This document shows, one piece after another, positions 44,704 to 53,289 of a DNA stretch of 64,000 bases. The stretch spans positions 3,596,109 to 3,660,108 of the forward strand of contig NZ_CP030040.1 of NCBI RefSeq assembly GCF_003260995.1, written 5' to 3'. Origin of the DNA: Acetobacterium sp. KB-1. Lineage in GTDB: Bacteria; Bacillota; Clostridia; Eubacteriales; Eubacteriaceae. The position numbers were made by a program, and so were the translations under genes. The stretch's first letter is position 1, and the number at the start of each line of letters is the position of its first letter. The notes beneath the pieces were generated by a model. That model saw only the letters and a list, made by a program, of their open reading frames with translations. It was not told the origin of the DNA and searched no databases.

Positions 44704-45306
44704 ATGAACGAAAAAGTAACAATTGCAATAGAAAAAAGAGAAAAAATGAGTGGCAGTGCAGGAAAAAAACTAAGGAAAATTGGTTATATTCCCGGTGCGA
44801 TCAATCGAAAAGGTCTGGAATCCGTTTCAGTAAAAATAAGTAAAGATGAATTAGTAAAAAACATTCATAAATATGGGAAGAATTATTTATTTACGCTTGA
44901 TCTTGAGGGGCAGGAATCATATGCTGCAATGATAAAAGAAATTCAACATGCGCCAATTAAAGGTGAAATTTTAAATGTTGTTTTTCAGGAGGTATCGATT
45001 ACCGAACCCATTAAGTTTGATCTTAATATTAAAATAATCGGCAGGGAAGCAATCGAATTAAGAGAACTAAATTTTGTGCAGCAAATGGACAAAATTCTTG
45101 TGACAGGATTGCCACAGGATATACCGGATTATCTTGAAATCGATGTAACGGATCTTAATTTAAACGACAAAATCTGTGTTGGCGATATTAATTATCCCAA
45201 AGGCATTGAATCAGAAATTGAAGCGGATAAAATTGTATTGCTGATAAATGAAATGCGATTAGAAGATACAGTCACAGAAGATGAGTTAGAAGCTGTGCAG
45301 GAATAA
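44704..45306 (+). CDS. rplY: Ribosomal protein L25 / general stress protein Ctc
   Basis: Binds 5S rRNA in the large ribosomal subunit, 200 residues. It has the long two-domain form (L25 plus TL5 C-terminal domain): RKIGYIPGAINRKG and DLEGQESYAAMIKEIQHAPI in the first domain, DIPDYLEIDVTDLNLNDKIC in the second, and an acidic tail (EDTVTEDELEAVQE). It is monocistronic, with its own promoter and a strong terminator, and separates the two catabolic clusters. ATG 44704 follows AAAGGAG. Confidence 0.9.
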   Translation: MNEKVTIAIEKREKMSGSAGKKLRKIGYIPGAINRKGLESVSVKISKDELVKNIHKYGKNYLFTLDLEGQESYAAMIKEIQHAPIKGEILNVVFQEVSITEPIKFDLNIKIIGREAIELRELNFVQQMDKILVTGLPQDIPDYLEIDVTDLNLNDKICVGDINYPKGIESEIEADKIVLLINEMRLEDTVTEDELEAVQE

Positions 45307-45414
45307 AACCTCCAAAGTTTATTGATCAAGTGTCAAAAAATATTAAATTATATGCCTTTGCATTATCGTGAAAGCACTTTTATATGTCAAGTAAATAGTA
45401 TGTAGCTCAAGTAG

Positions 45415-45464
45415 ATGGCGTATAGCAGGTTTGGTAGATCAAACTTGCTATACGCCATATTTTT
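45415..45464 (+). terminator. Strong terminator after the L25 gene
   Basis: ATGGCGTATAGCA and TGCTATACGCCAT form a 13-base perfect stem, extended by GTTTG/CAAAC around GTAGAT with one G-T mismatch between, followed by TATTTTT. Confidence 0.85.
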
Positions 45465-45511
45465 GTGGTACTTACGGATGAAAAAATCACGTTAGGGTGC
45501 AGCACAACACC

Positions 45512-45892
45512 CTAACCGATTGCATTGCCGATTAATTTAATAATGAGGCTTAAGTTGTAGTTACCTGGAAATTCGAAGGAAATTTTATCAACAAAGTAAT
45601 TATATAATTCTAATTCATTTTCCAAATCATAATTATTTGAGTTTTTTACAGAAAAAGCAATAAACTTTGAGTAGGGTAGAAAAGTGAAAATTGGAAGCTC
45701 AGGATCTTCATAGGTACAAATAATAATCCGTTTAGAGGTAAACAATACCTCAGAAGGGAAAGGGAATCGATCCGCTACATAAAATTCTACCACCTGTTCC
45801 TGATCATTTAGCATAGCTTGGATACTCTTCTGAATCATGAGAGTGCTTTTTTTGTCAGTAATGATGAAGCGTGAAGCTTTAAAGTCGATCAT
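45512..45892 (-). CDS. Bacterial PH-domain protein
   Basis: A 126-residue protein that looks like a single bacterial pleckstrin-homology domain. The typical order is visible: SEVLFTSKRIIIC, then FLPYSKFIAFSVKNSNNYD, ELELYNYFVDKISFEFPG and a final helix LSLIIKLIGNAIG. The YSK-x-x-x-F-S-V block is the most characteristic part. Function is unknown; such proteins are often membrane-peripheral or stress related. ATG 45892 follows AAGGAG. It is downstream of, and separated by a hairpin from, the next minus-strand gene. Confidence 0.65.
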   Translation of the reverse strand: MIDFKASRFIITDKKSTLMIQKSIQAMLNDQEQVVEFYVADRFPFPSEVLFTSKRIIICTYEDPELPIFTFLPYSKFIAFSVKNSNNYDLENELELYNYFVDKISFEFPGNYNLSLIIKLIGNAIG

Positions 45893-45914
45893 TTCAACTC
45901 CTTCTATTTCAAAG

Positions 45915-45950
45915 AAAGTTACCCAATTGTAGTCATAATTGAGTAACTTT
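45915..45950 (-). terminator. Hairpin downstream of the TM1266-like gene
   Basis: AAAGTTAC (45915-45922) pairs with GTAACTTT (45943-45950), with AATT/AATT inside. It begins ten bases after the minus-strand stop at 45960. On that strand the stem is followed by TTTCTTTG. Confidence 0.6.
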
Positions 45951-45959
45951 TTTTGAGTT

Positions 45960-46208
45960 CTAGAAAACCATTTTTTTGACTACAATTGTATTAAGGGCAG
46001 CTAATTCTTTTTCCATAACGGCGATGTCGTCTTCCTTGTCGGGCAAGAACTCCAAAATAATCAGTCCGGTTATACTGCACAATTCTTCAGAAGATTCATG
46101 CAAACCAAGACGTGTTTTAATAATACATCCATTTTTGGTTAACAATTCCTGTACCTTCAATGCTTCGCTTTCGCGATTACCAACCTGAATCCCCATAATT
46201 TGTCTCAT
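45960..46208 (-). CDS. TM1266-like ferredoxin-fold regulator (iron-only hydrogenase system type)
   Basis: An 82-residue protein matching the small ACT/NikR-C-like family of putative iron-only hydrogenase system regulators. It shows the N-terminal strand IMGIQVGNRESEALKVQELL, then CIIKTRLGLHE and LIILEFLPDKEDDIAVMEKEL, ending in TIVVKKMVF. It lacks any catalytic motif and probably acts as a small-ligand-binding or regulatory subunit. No hydrogenase gene is nearby. ATG 46208 follows AGGAGGG. Confidence 0.65.
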   Translation of the reverse strand: MRQIMGIQVGNRESEALKVQELLTKNGCIIKTRLGLHESSEELCSITGLIILEFLPDKEDDIAVMEKELAALNTIVVKKMVF

Positions 46209-46318
46209 AAAAAAACCCTCCTATTAAGTATTTATATCTTAATAAAATACCCAATTAATGGAGAGTTAAACTAGTTTGATTAAAAATAATTCTAAGCTTA
46301 GAGCAGATCGTGAATTAT

Positions 46319-46570
46319 TTATAACTCATCTTTTAAGCTCCAACTCACGTTTTTTCCCAGCTCATTGTTTTCCCCTGGAATCCAGATATCAATTTTTAGT
46401 TGCTCCAGTTTTTCCATTGATTCAAGGTCATTAAGTTCTTGTGCTTTTTCGTAGGCCTTTATAATCCAGTTTTTTGTCAGCTTCTGAAAATCACCGCCCT
46501 CGGTTTGGATATAATCATTTCTAATATTTAGTTTTCCATCGATTACTTTACTCGAGTATCTTAAGCCCAT
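46319..46570 (-). CDS. Small hypothetical protein
   Basis: An 83-residue soluble protein of unknown function with a helical middle (LTKNWIIKAYEKAQELNDLE, SMEKLEQLK). No known motif is recognised. An AGGAGG at proper distance from ATG 46570 supports it as a real gene. Its stop lies 111 bases from the start of the TM1266-like gene on the same strand. Confidence 0.6.
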   Translation of the reverse strand: MGLRYSSKVIDGKLNIRNDYIQTEGGDFQKLTKNWIIKAYEKAQELNDLESMEKLEQLKIDIWIPGENNELGKNVSWSLKDEL

Positions 46571-46809
46571 TTCGTATCCTCCTAAGATTTGTTGATATTT
46601 GTCTTTAATACATTATATCCTGTTCTGTCAAAACTTGACATAGTATTTTTGAATATTTATAAAAATTTGCGTTAAAAGTGTTTGGTGTGATTTGATTTGA
46701 CTTTTCATCTTTGGACAGAATCAACTTGTAAATCAAAATTTCCCGTAAGTACTTTAGATGTAGGAAACAATAACTGAAAAATAAAAGTCAAGCATTTTTG
46801 AAAAATAAA
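46571..46809. other. Intergenic region upstream of the transketolase promoter
   Basis: No gene is seen. With the following promoter and leader it makes a 436-base gene-free stretch between divergent transcripts. Confidence 0.4.
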
Positions 46810-46837
46810 TTGACAAAAGAGCAAACCATGCTATACT
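46810..46837 (+). promoter_or_regulatory. Promoter of the transketolase operon
   Basis: TTGACA (46810-46815) and TATACT (46832-46837) with a 16-base spacer. The start point would be near 46843, leaving a leader of about 160 bases to ATG 47007. Confidence 0.75.
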
Positions 46838-46849
46838 ACATATAAGGAC

Positions 46850-46861
46850 TGGTCATGACCA
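46850..46861. promoter_or_regulatory. Palindromic operator TGGTCATGACCA
   Basis: A perfect 12-base palindrome lies just downstream of the predicted transcription start. Its core recurs at 50198-50208 before the first aldolase gene. GntR-type repressors often bind such sites, but the binding protein is not identifiable here. Confidence 0.6.
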
Positions 46862-47006
46862 CTACTGATGTGACAAGGCTATTCGACCTAATCTTGAAAA
46901 ATTTCGTTTTAAAGAAAAATTGTCTCGATTATTACAGGTATTAGTTAATTGCAAAAATGTTTGTTGTTTTTGTATGAGCTATACATAAATATTTAAGGAG
47001 AGTTCA

Positions 47007-47852
47007 ATGCAAATAGAAACCATCGAAAGAAAAGCATTTGATATTCGGAAACACATTGTTAACACGGTAATTAATAATGGTGATGGTCATGCTGGCCCAT
47101 CATTGTCTTGCACGGATATTCTGGCGACCTTGTATTTTGATATTATGGATGTCAAAGTTGATGAGCCCAAATGGTCCGGTCGTGATCGGTTTGTTCTCAG
47201 CGCGGGTCACAAATGTCTGGCACTTTATGGAACCCTGATTGAAAAGGGATTTGAAAAAGCTGATGTCTTGGAAACATACAATCAGTTAGGATCAAAAGTA
47301 CCCGGTCATCCCGACATGAAGAAATTCAATGGCGTTGATTTTAGCTCTGGTGCATTGGGACACGGTTTGCCAATTGGTGCTGGGATGGCTCTAAATGCAA
47401 AACTTAAAGGTGAAAAAAATCGTGTTTTTGTTCTGATGGGGGATGGCGAACAAGGTGAAGGATCTAATTGGGAAGCGGCAATGTTTGCAAGTCATCACGG
47501 CCTGGACAACCTAGTTGGTATCATTGATCGAAACGGTCTTCAAATTAATGGCAGTACCCGCGATGTTTTAGACACCCGTGATTTGAGGGAAAAGTATTCT
47601 GCATTTGGGTGGTCGGTTAAAGTTATCGATGGCCATAATATTGAGGAGCTTTCAAATACCTTTCAAGCGATCCCTTTTCAAAAAGGGAAGCCAAGTATGG
47701 TGATCACAAACACCATTAAAAGTAAAGGGATGCCTTTTGCTGAGGGAAATGTGAAATATCACCATTGGAATCCTGGTAAAAATGCGCAGGAATCAAAAGA
47801 TGCACTGGACGCGCTTGAACGATATGCAAATGATAAAGGATGGATAAAATGA
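47007..47852 (+). CDS. Transketolase, N-terminal subunit
   Basis: TPP-binding half of a split transketolase, 281 residues. It has GHAGPSLSCTDILATLYFD, SAGHKCLALYG and LGHGLPIGAGMALNAKL, and the TPP motif is MGDGEQGEGSNWEA through IIDRNGLQ. The stop overlaps the C-terminal subunit start by 4 bases (ATGA), ensuring equal synthesis. Split transketolases are common in Firmicutes and archaea and transfer two-carbon ketol units between sugar phosphates. ATG 47007 follows AAGGAG. It is the first gene of cluster B. Confidence 0.9.
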   Translation: MQIETIERKAFDIRKHIVNTVINNGDGHAGPSLSCTDILATLYFDIMDVKVDEPKWSGRDRFVLSAGHKCLALYGTLIEKGFEKADVLETYNQLGSKVPGHPDMKKFNGVDFSSGALGHGLPIGAGMALNAKLKGEKNRVFVLMGDGEQGEGSNWEAAMFASHHGLDNLVGIIDRNGLQINGSTRDVLDTRDLREKYSAFGWSVKVIDGHNIEELSNTFQAIPFQKGKPSMVITNTIKSKGMPFAEGNVKYHHWNPGKNAQESKDALDALERYANDKGWIK

Positions 47853-48796
47853 CAGTTAAACAGCGAAATCCACGGGATGTATTTGGGGAAGTATTGTTAG
47901 AACTGGGTAGAGAGAATGAGAGTATTCTGGCGGTGTCTTGTGATTCAGGAGCAGGATCGGGTATGAACCCCTTCAAGCAGGCGTTGCCACATCAATATTT
48001 AGAGGTCGGGATCAACGAACAGAATGCCATTGGTGTTTGTGCCGGGTTAGCTGAAGGTGGTTCTATTCCGGTTGTCTCAGCGATTGCACCGTTCATCTCA
48101 ATGCGTGCTTTTGAGCAGGTTCGTAACGATTTAGGTTATGCTAATATGAATGTAAAAGTAATCGGTTCCAGCAGCGGCTTGTCACATTCAGCACTGGGAT
48201 CAACCCATCAGGCGATTGAAGATTTGGCACTGATGCGCGTCATACCGAACATGGTGGTCTTAAATCCCGGTGACGGATATGAAGTCGAAATGTCATTACG
48301 GGAAGCAGTTAAACACAGGGGGCCCGTTTATATCAGAATGCCGCGCCACCCGATGGCAGAACCGTTAGAAGTGTCGCAACGCAATTTCAAATTGGGAAAA
48401 GGCGAAGTGTTAATGAATACTGGAGATGAGATTGTGATCGCAGTTTCGGGAACATTGACGGTTGATGGTCTAATGACGGGAAAAATCTTGGATGAAATGG
48501 GATATGGCGTAAAAGTTCTGAATTTTACAACGGTAAAACCATTGGATACTGAGCTCCTATATGACGCATATAAAGACGCAAAATATTTATTTACATTAGA
48601 AGAGCATTCGCAAATCGGCGGTTTTGGCAGTGCTGTAATGGAAGTATTGGGTCCAGTTAAACAGGGTAATTCGATTCATATTGTTGGTATTACCGATGGC
48701 TCCATTAATACCGGCCCCTACCGCGAATTACTGGATGCCTACGGTCTTACCTGGGAAAAGGTCGTAGACCGGATTTTAAATGTGATTCAAAAATAA
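47849..48796 (+). CDS. Transketolase, C-terminal subunit
   Basis: Pyrimidine-binding and C-terminal half of the split transketolase, 315 residues. Visible are VGINEQNAIGVCAGLAEGG (the catalytic Glu in NEQN), SSGLSHSALGSTHQAIEDLA, VYIRMPRHPM and LFTLEEHSQIGGFGSAV. ATG 47849 with AAAGGA upstream and a 4-base overlap is preferred to ATG 47840. Together with the N-terminal subunit it forms the complete enzyme. Confidence 0.9.
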   Translation: MTVKQRNPRDVFGEVLLELGRENESILAVSCDSGAGSGMNPFKQALPHQYLEVGINEQNAIGVCAGLAEGGSIPVVSAIAPFISMRAFEQVRNDLGYANMNVKVIGSSSGLSHSALGSTHQAIEDLALMRVIPNMVVLNPGDGYEVEMSLREAVKHRGPVYIRMPRHPMAEPLEVSQRNFKLGKGEVLMNTGDEIVIAVSGTLTVDGLMTGKILDEMGYGVKVLNFTTVKPLDTELLYDAYKDAKYLFTLEEHSQIGGFGSAVMEVLGPVKQGNSIHIVGITDGSINTGPYRELLDAYGLTWEKVVDRILNVIQK

Positions 48797-48823
48797 TAAC
48801 AATAAATTTAGAGGAGAAAAATA

Positions 48824-50140
48824 ATGAAGACTGTCAGTTGTACCTTGAATACCTTATTGAATGATGATGTTTCACTAATTGATGATCAAAAGAGCGATGT
48901 TAATCGCGTCCTTGATTTTGATTTGCCTTTAGGAGAATATGATTTTTTAAAGAAACATGTAAAAAAAATTGGCGTAACCAAGGAATTCAGTAAAGTTATT
49001 TCGACATTTAGAACGCCGGAAAATGAGACCCCCGAGGGATTTCGGGTAGAATATCGGCTGGAATCTAATGGGATCTTGAGAGCTGATTTGATCCGCGATA
49101 TTTCTTATGATAAAAATGGCAAAAAACGACCAACCAATGTACTTTTTTCAGCTGATTCTGCCAACCCATACGAGGTAAAACCGATCAGTAAAATGATTGC
49201 TAATCTAACGTGTAATCCTGGTATTATCTACGATTTGTTTATCAACAACCCGAAGGCTAATATTGGTAATCAATACAAAACACGGGATGAAGTAATGGAG
49301 GAAATCGGGCGGATCTTGGGACCGGGAGCAGACATCAGTGTTGAACTCAATGATCCGTTTGGTAAGTCGGATACTGAGCTTCTGGAAGAAGCCGAGAAAT
49401 TCAGGGAAATGCTTTCCGAATATCGAGTGGTTATAAAAGTTCCACACACTGGACCGATCACAAATGTAAACGTTTCAGAACTTCTTTCGGGAAATAAAAA
49501 GCTTGGCAAATCATTCACGGATGTGACAACGGAAGGCGCTTTCCGAGGTCATAATCTGGCATTGATGCTCAAAGAACATGGTTTTAGGGTGAACTTTACG
49601 TTGATGTTTGAACCCTATCAGACGGCGCTAGCGTTACAGGCAAAACCATATTTCGTAAACAGCTTCATTCGGCATCGCTTAATGCAATCAGAAAGCATGG
49701 CGCTGAATTTAAAGCAATTTAACGCAACGGGTGATCTGAAATTTATAAAAAATATCCAGAATATGTTTTTAGAAAAAGATTATCTGAATATGGATCAGAC
49801 TCAAATGGACTTGCTGATGGTTAAGAAAATGGCTGAAGACATGTTAAAATATCGTCACTTTGATGATCCTGAAGGCTCAGATGGATTAGATAGTGTGCGA
49901 CATAATTTAAGACTTTTTAAAAACACGAATTTGGATGACACAAGACTCATTATCTGTAGTATGGAAGGTGAATTAAATTATCCGGACATTGACAAATTGT
50001 TGGTTGAAAAAGAATTTGAAGACCTTGTTCACCGCGTTGTTGTTACGGCGGAGCCAAAATACCTGGCAAGGTTTACTTCCTGCAATCAAGTTGTATCGTA
50101 TCAACGTCGATTTATGAATGCCGCTAATGGACAAAAATAA
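48824..50140 (+). CDS. Long transaldolase-like protein
   Basis: A 438-residue protein with a transaldolase-type beta/alpha barrel. FSADSANPYEVKPISKMIAN and LTCNPGIIYDLF correspond to the DSAN and TTNPSL blocks. The probable Schiff-base lysine is in YRVVIKVPHTGP. HGFRVNFTLMFEPYQTALAL matches the GI-x-x-N-x-TL-x-F region, followed by YFVNSFIRHRLMQ. Known transaldolases have about 215 or 320 residues, so the extra N- and C-terminal parts are unusual. Lying between transketolase and aldolase genes, it probably moves a dihydroxyacetone unit in sugar-phosphate rearrangement, but the substrate may differ. ATG 48824 follows GAGGAG. Confidence 0.75.
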   Translation: MKTVSCTLNTLLNDDVSLIDDQKSDVNRVLDFDLPLGEYDFLKKHVKKIGVTKEFSKVISTFRTPENETPEGFRVEYRLESNGILRADLIRDISYDKNGKKRPTNVLFSADSANPYEVKPISKMIANLTCNPGIIYDLFINNPKANIGNQYKTRDEVMEEIGRILGPGADISVELNDPFGKSDTELLEEAEKFREMLSEYRVVIKVPHTGPITNVNVSELLSGNKKLGKSFTDVTTEGAFRGHNLALMLKEHGFRVNFTLMFEPYQTALALQAKPYFVNSFIRHRLMQSESMALNLKQFNATGDLKFIKNIQNMFLEKDYLNMDQTQMDLLMVKKMAEDMLKYRHFDDPEGSDGLDSVRHNLRLFKNTNLDDTRLIICSMEGELNYPDIDKLLVEKEFEDLVHRVVVTAEPKYLARFTSCNQVVSYQRRFMNAANGQK

Positions 50141-50197
50141 TAAAAGTTATTAGAGATGATATATTTTTCAAACGGAGTATGTTATGCTCGTTCTAGG

Positions 50198-50230
50198 TGG
50201 TCATGACCCATTATATTCATGTATGATGTC
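50198..50230. promoter_or_regulatory. Two overlapping operators before aldolase 1
   Basis: TGGTCATGACC (50198-50208) repeats the transketolase operator. It overlaps CCCATTATAT-TCAT-GTATGATGTC (50207-50230), an imperfect version of the perfect palindrome at 62036-62059 before aldolase 2. The shared half is CATGTATGATG. The position 30 to 60 bases before the start codon suits repression. Confidence 0.6.
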
Positions 50231-50261
50231 GTGAAAATTTATTTGAAAAGAGGTGATGATC

Positions 50262-51110
50262 ATGAGTTATGTGAATATGGAAGCAATTCTTGGCGACGCA
50301 AGAAAGAATCATTATGCAGTTGGGGCGTTTAATATCGTTAATTACCTTACTGCGAAGGCGGCAGTTGAAGCGGCTGAGGAACTTGGACAACCGATTATCA
50401 TTCAAACATCGGTAAAAACGGTAAAAGCTTTTGGGATCAAAGAAATGATGAGTTTTTTAAAACCAATCGCTGAGAATGCAACGGTGAACGTGGCGATCCA
50501 TCTGGATCATTCGACAGATGTTGAATTTACAAAAGCCTGCATTGATGGCGGCTGGTCATCGGTGATGTATGACGGTTCGCAGTTGACTTTGGAAGAAAAT
50601 ATTAAAAACACCAAAGAAATTGTAACATATGCAAAAAATAAAAAGGTGACAGTTGAAGGTGAATTGGGTGCTATTGTCGGCGTTGAAGATGATATTGTGG
50701 TAATAGCCGGAAATTCTGCCCATGCGCGGCCGGAAGATTGCCATATTTTTTTAAAAGAAACCGGAATCGATGCTTTCGCGCCAGCCGTGGGAACGGCTCA
50801 CGGCGTCTACACCGGTGAAATCAATATCGATTATGATCTATTTGATGAAATCAATCAATTCTCATCCTGCCCATTGGTGCTTCATGGCGGTACCGGATTA
50901 ACCGATGAAATGTTTCATAAACTGATTGCGTTAGGGGCTTCAAAGGTTAATATTTCAACGGCAATTAAAATTGCATATTGTCAGGGGATGGTAACCTACA
51001 CAAAAATGAATCCTGACCAGAATGATCCGCTTAAACTGGATGCCTTTACCAAAGAAGGATTGAAAAAAGTAGTGAAGCAACACATCCAATTCTTTAGTCT
51101 GAGGGACTAA
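50262..51110 (+). CDS. Class II ketose-bisphosphate aldolase 1
   Basis: Zinc-dependent aldolase of 282 residues cleaving a ketose (bis)phosphate to DHAP and an aldehyde. Zinc and substrate residues are in VAIHLDHSTD, VEGELGAIVG, GTAHGVYTG and LHGGTGLTDEM, and SKVNISTAIK is the phosphate-binding segment. ATG 50262 with AGAGGTGA upstream is preferred over GTG 50253. It is highly similar (roughly 80 percent) to the product at 62085. The specificity could be fructose-1,6-bisphosphate or another sugar phosphate such as tagatose or sedoheptulose bisphosphate. Confidence 0.85.
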   Translation: MSYVNMEAILGDARKNHYAVGAFNIVNYLTAKAAVEAAEELGQPIIIQTSVKTVKAFGIKEMMSFLKPIAENATVNVAIHLDHSTDVEFTKACIDGGWSSVMYDGSQLTLEENIKNTKEIVTYAKNKKVTVEGELGAIVGVEDDIVVIAGNSAHARPEDCHIFLKETGIDAFAPAVGTAHGVYTGEINIDYDLFDEINQFSSCPLVLHGGTGLTDEMFHKLIALGASKVNISTAIKIAYCQGMVTYTKMNPDQNDPLKLDAFTKEGLKKVVKQHIQFFSLRD

Positions 51111-51192
51111 CAGAATTAATAAAATAATGTCTGCTGCCAAGTTATTGATGATTAAACTGGTGAACGATGATTAAAATACGAGGAGAATAATA

Positions 51193-52242
51193 ATGAAAGA
51201 TTCCAAATGTATTGAAGAACTCAAAAAAGAATTTGATGCTTATGCAGAAATGTATAGTCCAGAAGGACTGGATCGCGACGAGCAAATCAGAATGTATAGT
51301 ATCATGTGGCTCATGCGTAAGTTTGAGGAAGCAGTGAAGCCACTTTGGATGGCGAATAAGGTTCACGGATACTATCATCCTTATATTACTGAGGAAGCGA
51401 TAGCTACCGCTATTATTACGCAATTGAAAAAAGAAGACTATGTTGGTTCTACCCATCGTGGCCACGGTCATTTAATTGCTAAAGGTGGCAATATCAATAA
51501 GATGATGGCTGAATTGTTTGGCAAAGAAGAAGGTTATAACAAGGGTCGTGGTGGTTCAATGCACATCAGCGATATGAGCATTGGGATGCTTGGTGCCAGT
51601 GGTATTGTTGGAGCGGCAGTAGCACCAGCAGTTGGCAGCGCGTTAAAAAGTTGGATCAAAGGAACAGATGATGTAACCGTTGTGTTCTTTGGCGATGGCG
51701 GTGCCAATGCCGGTTCCGTTTCGGAATCGATGAACATGGCCGCGGCCTGGAAACTCCCGGTGATTTTTGTCTGCGAAAACAACCAATGGGCAATTGCTAC
51801 CGATTATGCCCGGATAACCGGTGAACCTGATCTTTACAAACGGGGCACAGGCTTTGGCATACCCAGCTATCGCTGTGATGGTTATAATATTTATCAAATC
51901 TGGGAAACCGCAAAAGCCGCCATTGAGCGTGCCCGCGCGGGCGAAGGACCGACCTTTATTGAATGTAAAACGATGCGAATGTTGGGACATCATGCAACTG
52001 ATGATAGCTGGTACCGTGATATGACAGTATGTGATAAATACTGGGAAATTGAACCGATTAAACGAATGGGCGAATTTATGGTAAAAAACAAGCTTGCCAC
52101 ACCGGAAGAACTGGAAGCGATTGAAGCAGAAGCAATGAAAAAGGTCGAGGCGTCCATCGAATACGCAGATACGCAATGCCATGAACCCTCTCCTGATACT
52201 TTCTATGATTACATTTACACTGATGGCGAAGTTATCAAGTAG
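51193..52242 (+). CDS. TPP-dependent (acetoin-type) dehydrogenase E1 alpha, cluster B
   Basis: E1 alpha of a conventional acetoin/2-oxo-acid dehydrogenase complex, 349 residues. It has the canonical STHRGHGHLIAKG loop, KGRGGSMHISD, and the TPP motif FFGDGGANAGSVSESMN to FVCENNQ. It is followed by E1 beta, E2 and E3 in the usual order with good ribosome binding sites. A typical family member would form acetyl-CoA and an aldehyde from acetoin, but related hydroxyketones are possible. ATG 51193 follows GAGGAG. Confidence 0.85.
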   Translation: MKDSKCIEELKKEFDAYAEMYSPEGLDRDEQIRMYSIMWLMRKFEEAVKPLWMANKVHGYYHPYITEEAIATAIITQLKKEDYVGSTHRGHGHLIAKGGNINKMMAELFGKEEGYNKGRGGSMHISDMSIGMLGASGIVGAAVAPAVGSALKSWIKGTDDVTVVFFGDGGANAGSVSESMNMAAAWKLPVIFVCENNQWAIATDYARITGEPDLYKRGTGFGIPSYRCDGYNIYQIWETAKAAIERARAGEGPTFIECKTMRMLGHHATDDSWYRDMTVCDKYWEIEPIKRMGEFMVKNKLATPEELEAIEAEAMKKVEASIEYADTQCHEPSPDTFYDYIYTDGEVIK

Positions 52243-52294
52243 ACACTGTATTAATTAGTGAGCTTATTAAAACGAAGATTAGGAGATAAAGATT

Positions 52295-53269
52295 ATGTCA
52301 ATCATTACACTTAGAGAATCTATTACTCAGGCATTAAGGGAAGAAATGGCCCTGGATGAAAACGTATTTATCATGGGTTGCGATGTAGGACTGCGCGGAA
52401 ATCCATTTGGTATAACAAAAGGTCTAATGAATGAATACGGCGAAAAACGGGTCATCGATACCCCTATTTCAGAAGCCGCATTCACGGGTCTTGGTGTTGG
52501 CGCGGCGATTGCCGGGATGCGTCCGTTAGTTGAAATATTATATGCCGACTGGATCACGCTGCCAATGGATAACATTGTCAACACGGCGGCAAAAACATGT
52601 TATATGTTCGGCGGACAGGCAAACGTGCCGATTGTTATCCGGGCGCCTTTTGGTGTCGGTGGTGGCGTCGCTGCTCAGCATTCACAGAACAACGAAAACT
52701 GGTTTGTCCATGTACCGGGCTTAAAGGTCATAACGCCGTCTACCCCCTACGATATGAAAGGGATGCTTAAATCGGCCATTCGTGATAACGGACCGGTTAT
52801 CTGCTTTGAACATAAACGTAATTATTCAGTAAAAGGTGAAGTTCCAGATGGTGAATATCTGGTTCCAATCGGAAAAGCAGCGATTCGCAAAACGGGAACC
52901 GACTGCACGATTGTGGCATATTCCTATATGACCTATGTGGCAGAAGAAGCAGCTAAAGAATTAGAAAAAGATGGAATCAGTTGTGAAGTCATCGATTTGC
53001 GATCGCTGTTGCCGTTGGATTATGATACCGTGATGGAATCGATCAAGAAGACAAGTCGTGTTGTTGTTGTGACCGAAGCACCACTTCGCGGATCTATTGC
53101 TGGCGAAATTGTCGGTGAAATCATTGACCGTGGTTTTGATTTATTGGATGCACCACCTCAGCGTCTTGGCAGCAAGAACTCTCCAGTAGCATACAATGAA
53201 GGTCTGGAAGCGATGTGCACACCTAAAAAAGAAGATATTATCGCAGCAGTACGGAAAACATTTGAATAA
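52295..53269 (+). CDS. TPP-dependent (acetoin-type) dehydrogenase E1 beta, cluster B
   Basis: E1 beta subunit, 324 residues, partner of the gene before it. It has the canonical RVIDTPISEAAFTGLGVGAA with the catalytic Glu, VPIVIRAPFGVGGGVAAQHS, VPGLKVITPSTPYDMKG and the C-terminal VVVTEAPLRGSIAGEIV. ATG 52295 follows AGGAG. The operon continues with E2 20 bases downstream. Confidence 0.88.
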   Translation: MSIITLRESITQALREEMALDENVFIMGCDVGLRGNPFGITKGLMNEYGEKRVIDTPISEAAFTGLGVGAAIAGMRPLVEILYADWITLPMDNIVNTAAKTCYMFGGQANVPIVIRAPFGVGGGVAAQHSQNNENWFVHVPGLKVITPSTPYDMKGMLKSAIRDNGPVICFEHKRNYSVKGEVPDGEYLVPIGKAAIRKTGTDCTIVAYSYMTYVAEEAAKELEKDGISCEVIDLRSLLPLDYDTVMESIKKTSRVVVVTEAPLRGSIAGEIVGEIIDRGFDLLDAPPQRLGSKNSPVAYNEGLEAMCTPKKEDIIAAVRKTFE

Positions 53270-53289
53270 ATTGTGAAGGAGTGTTTATT

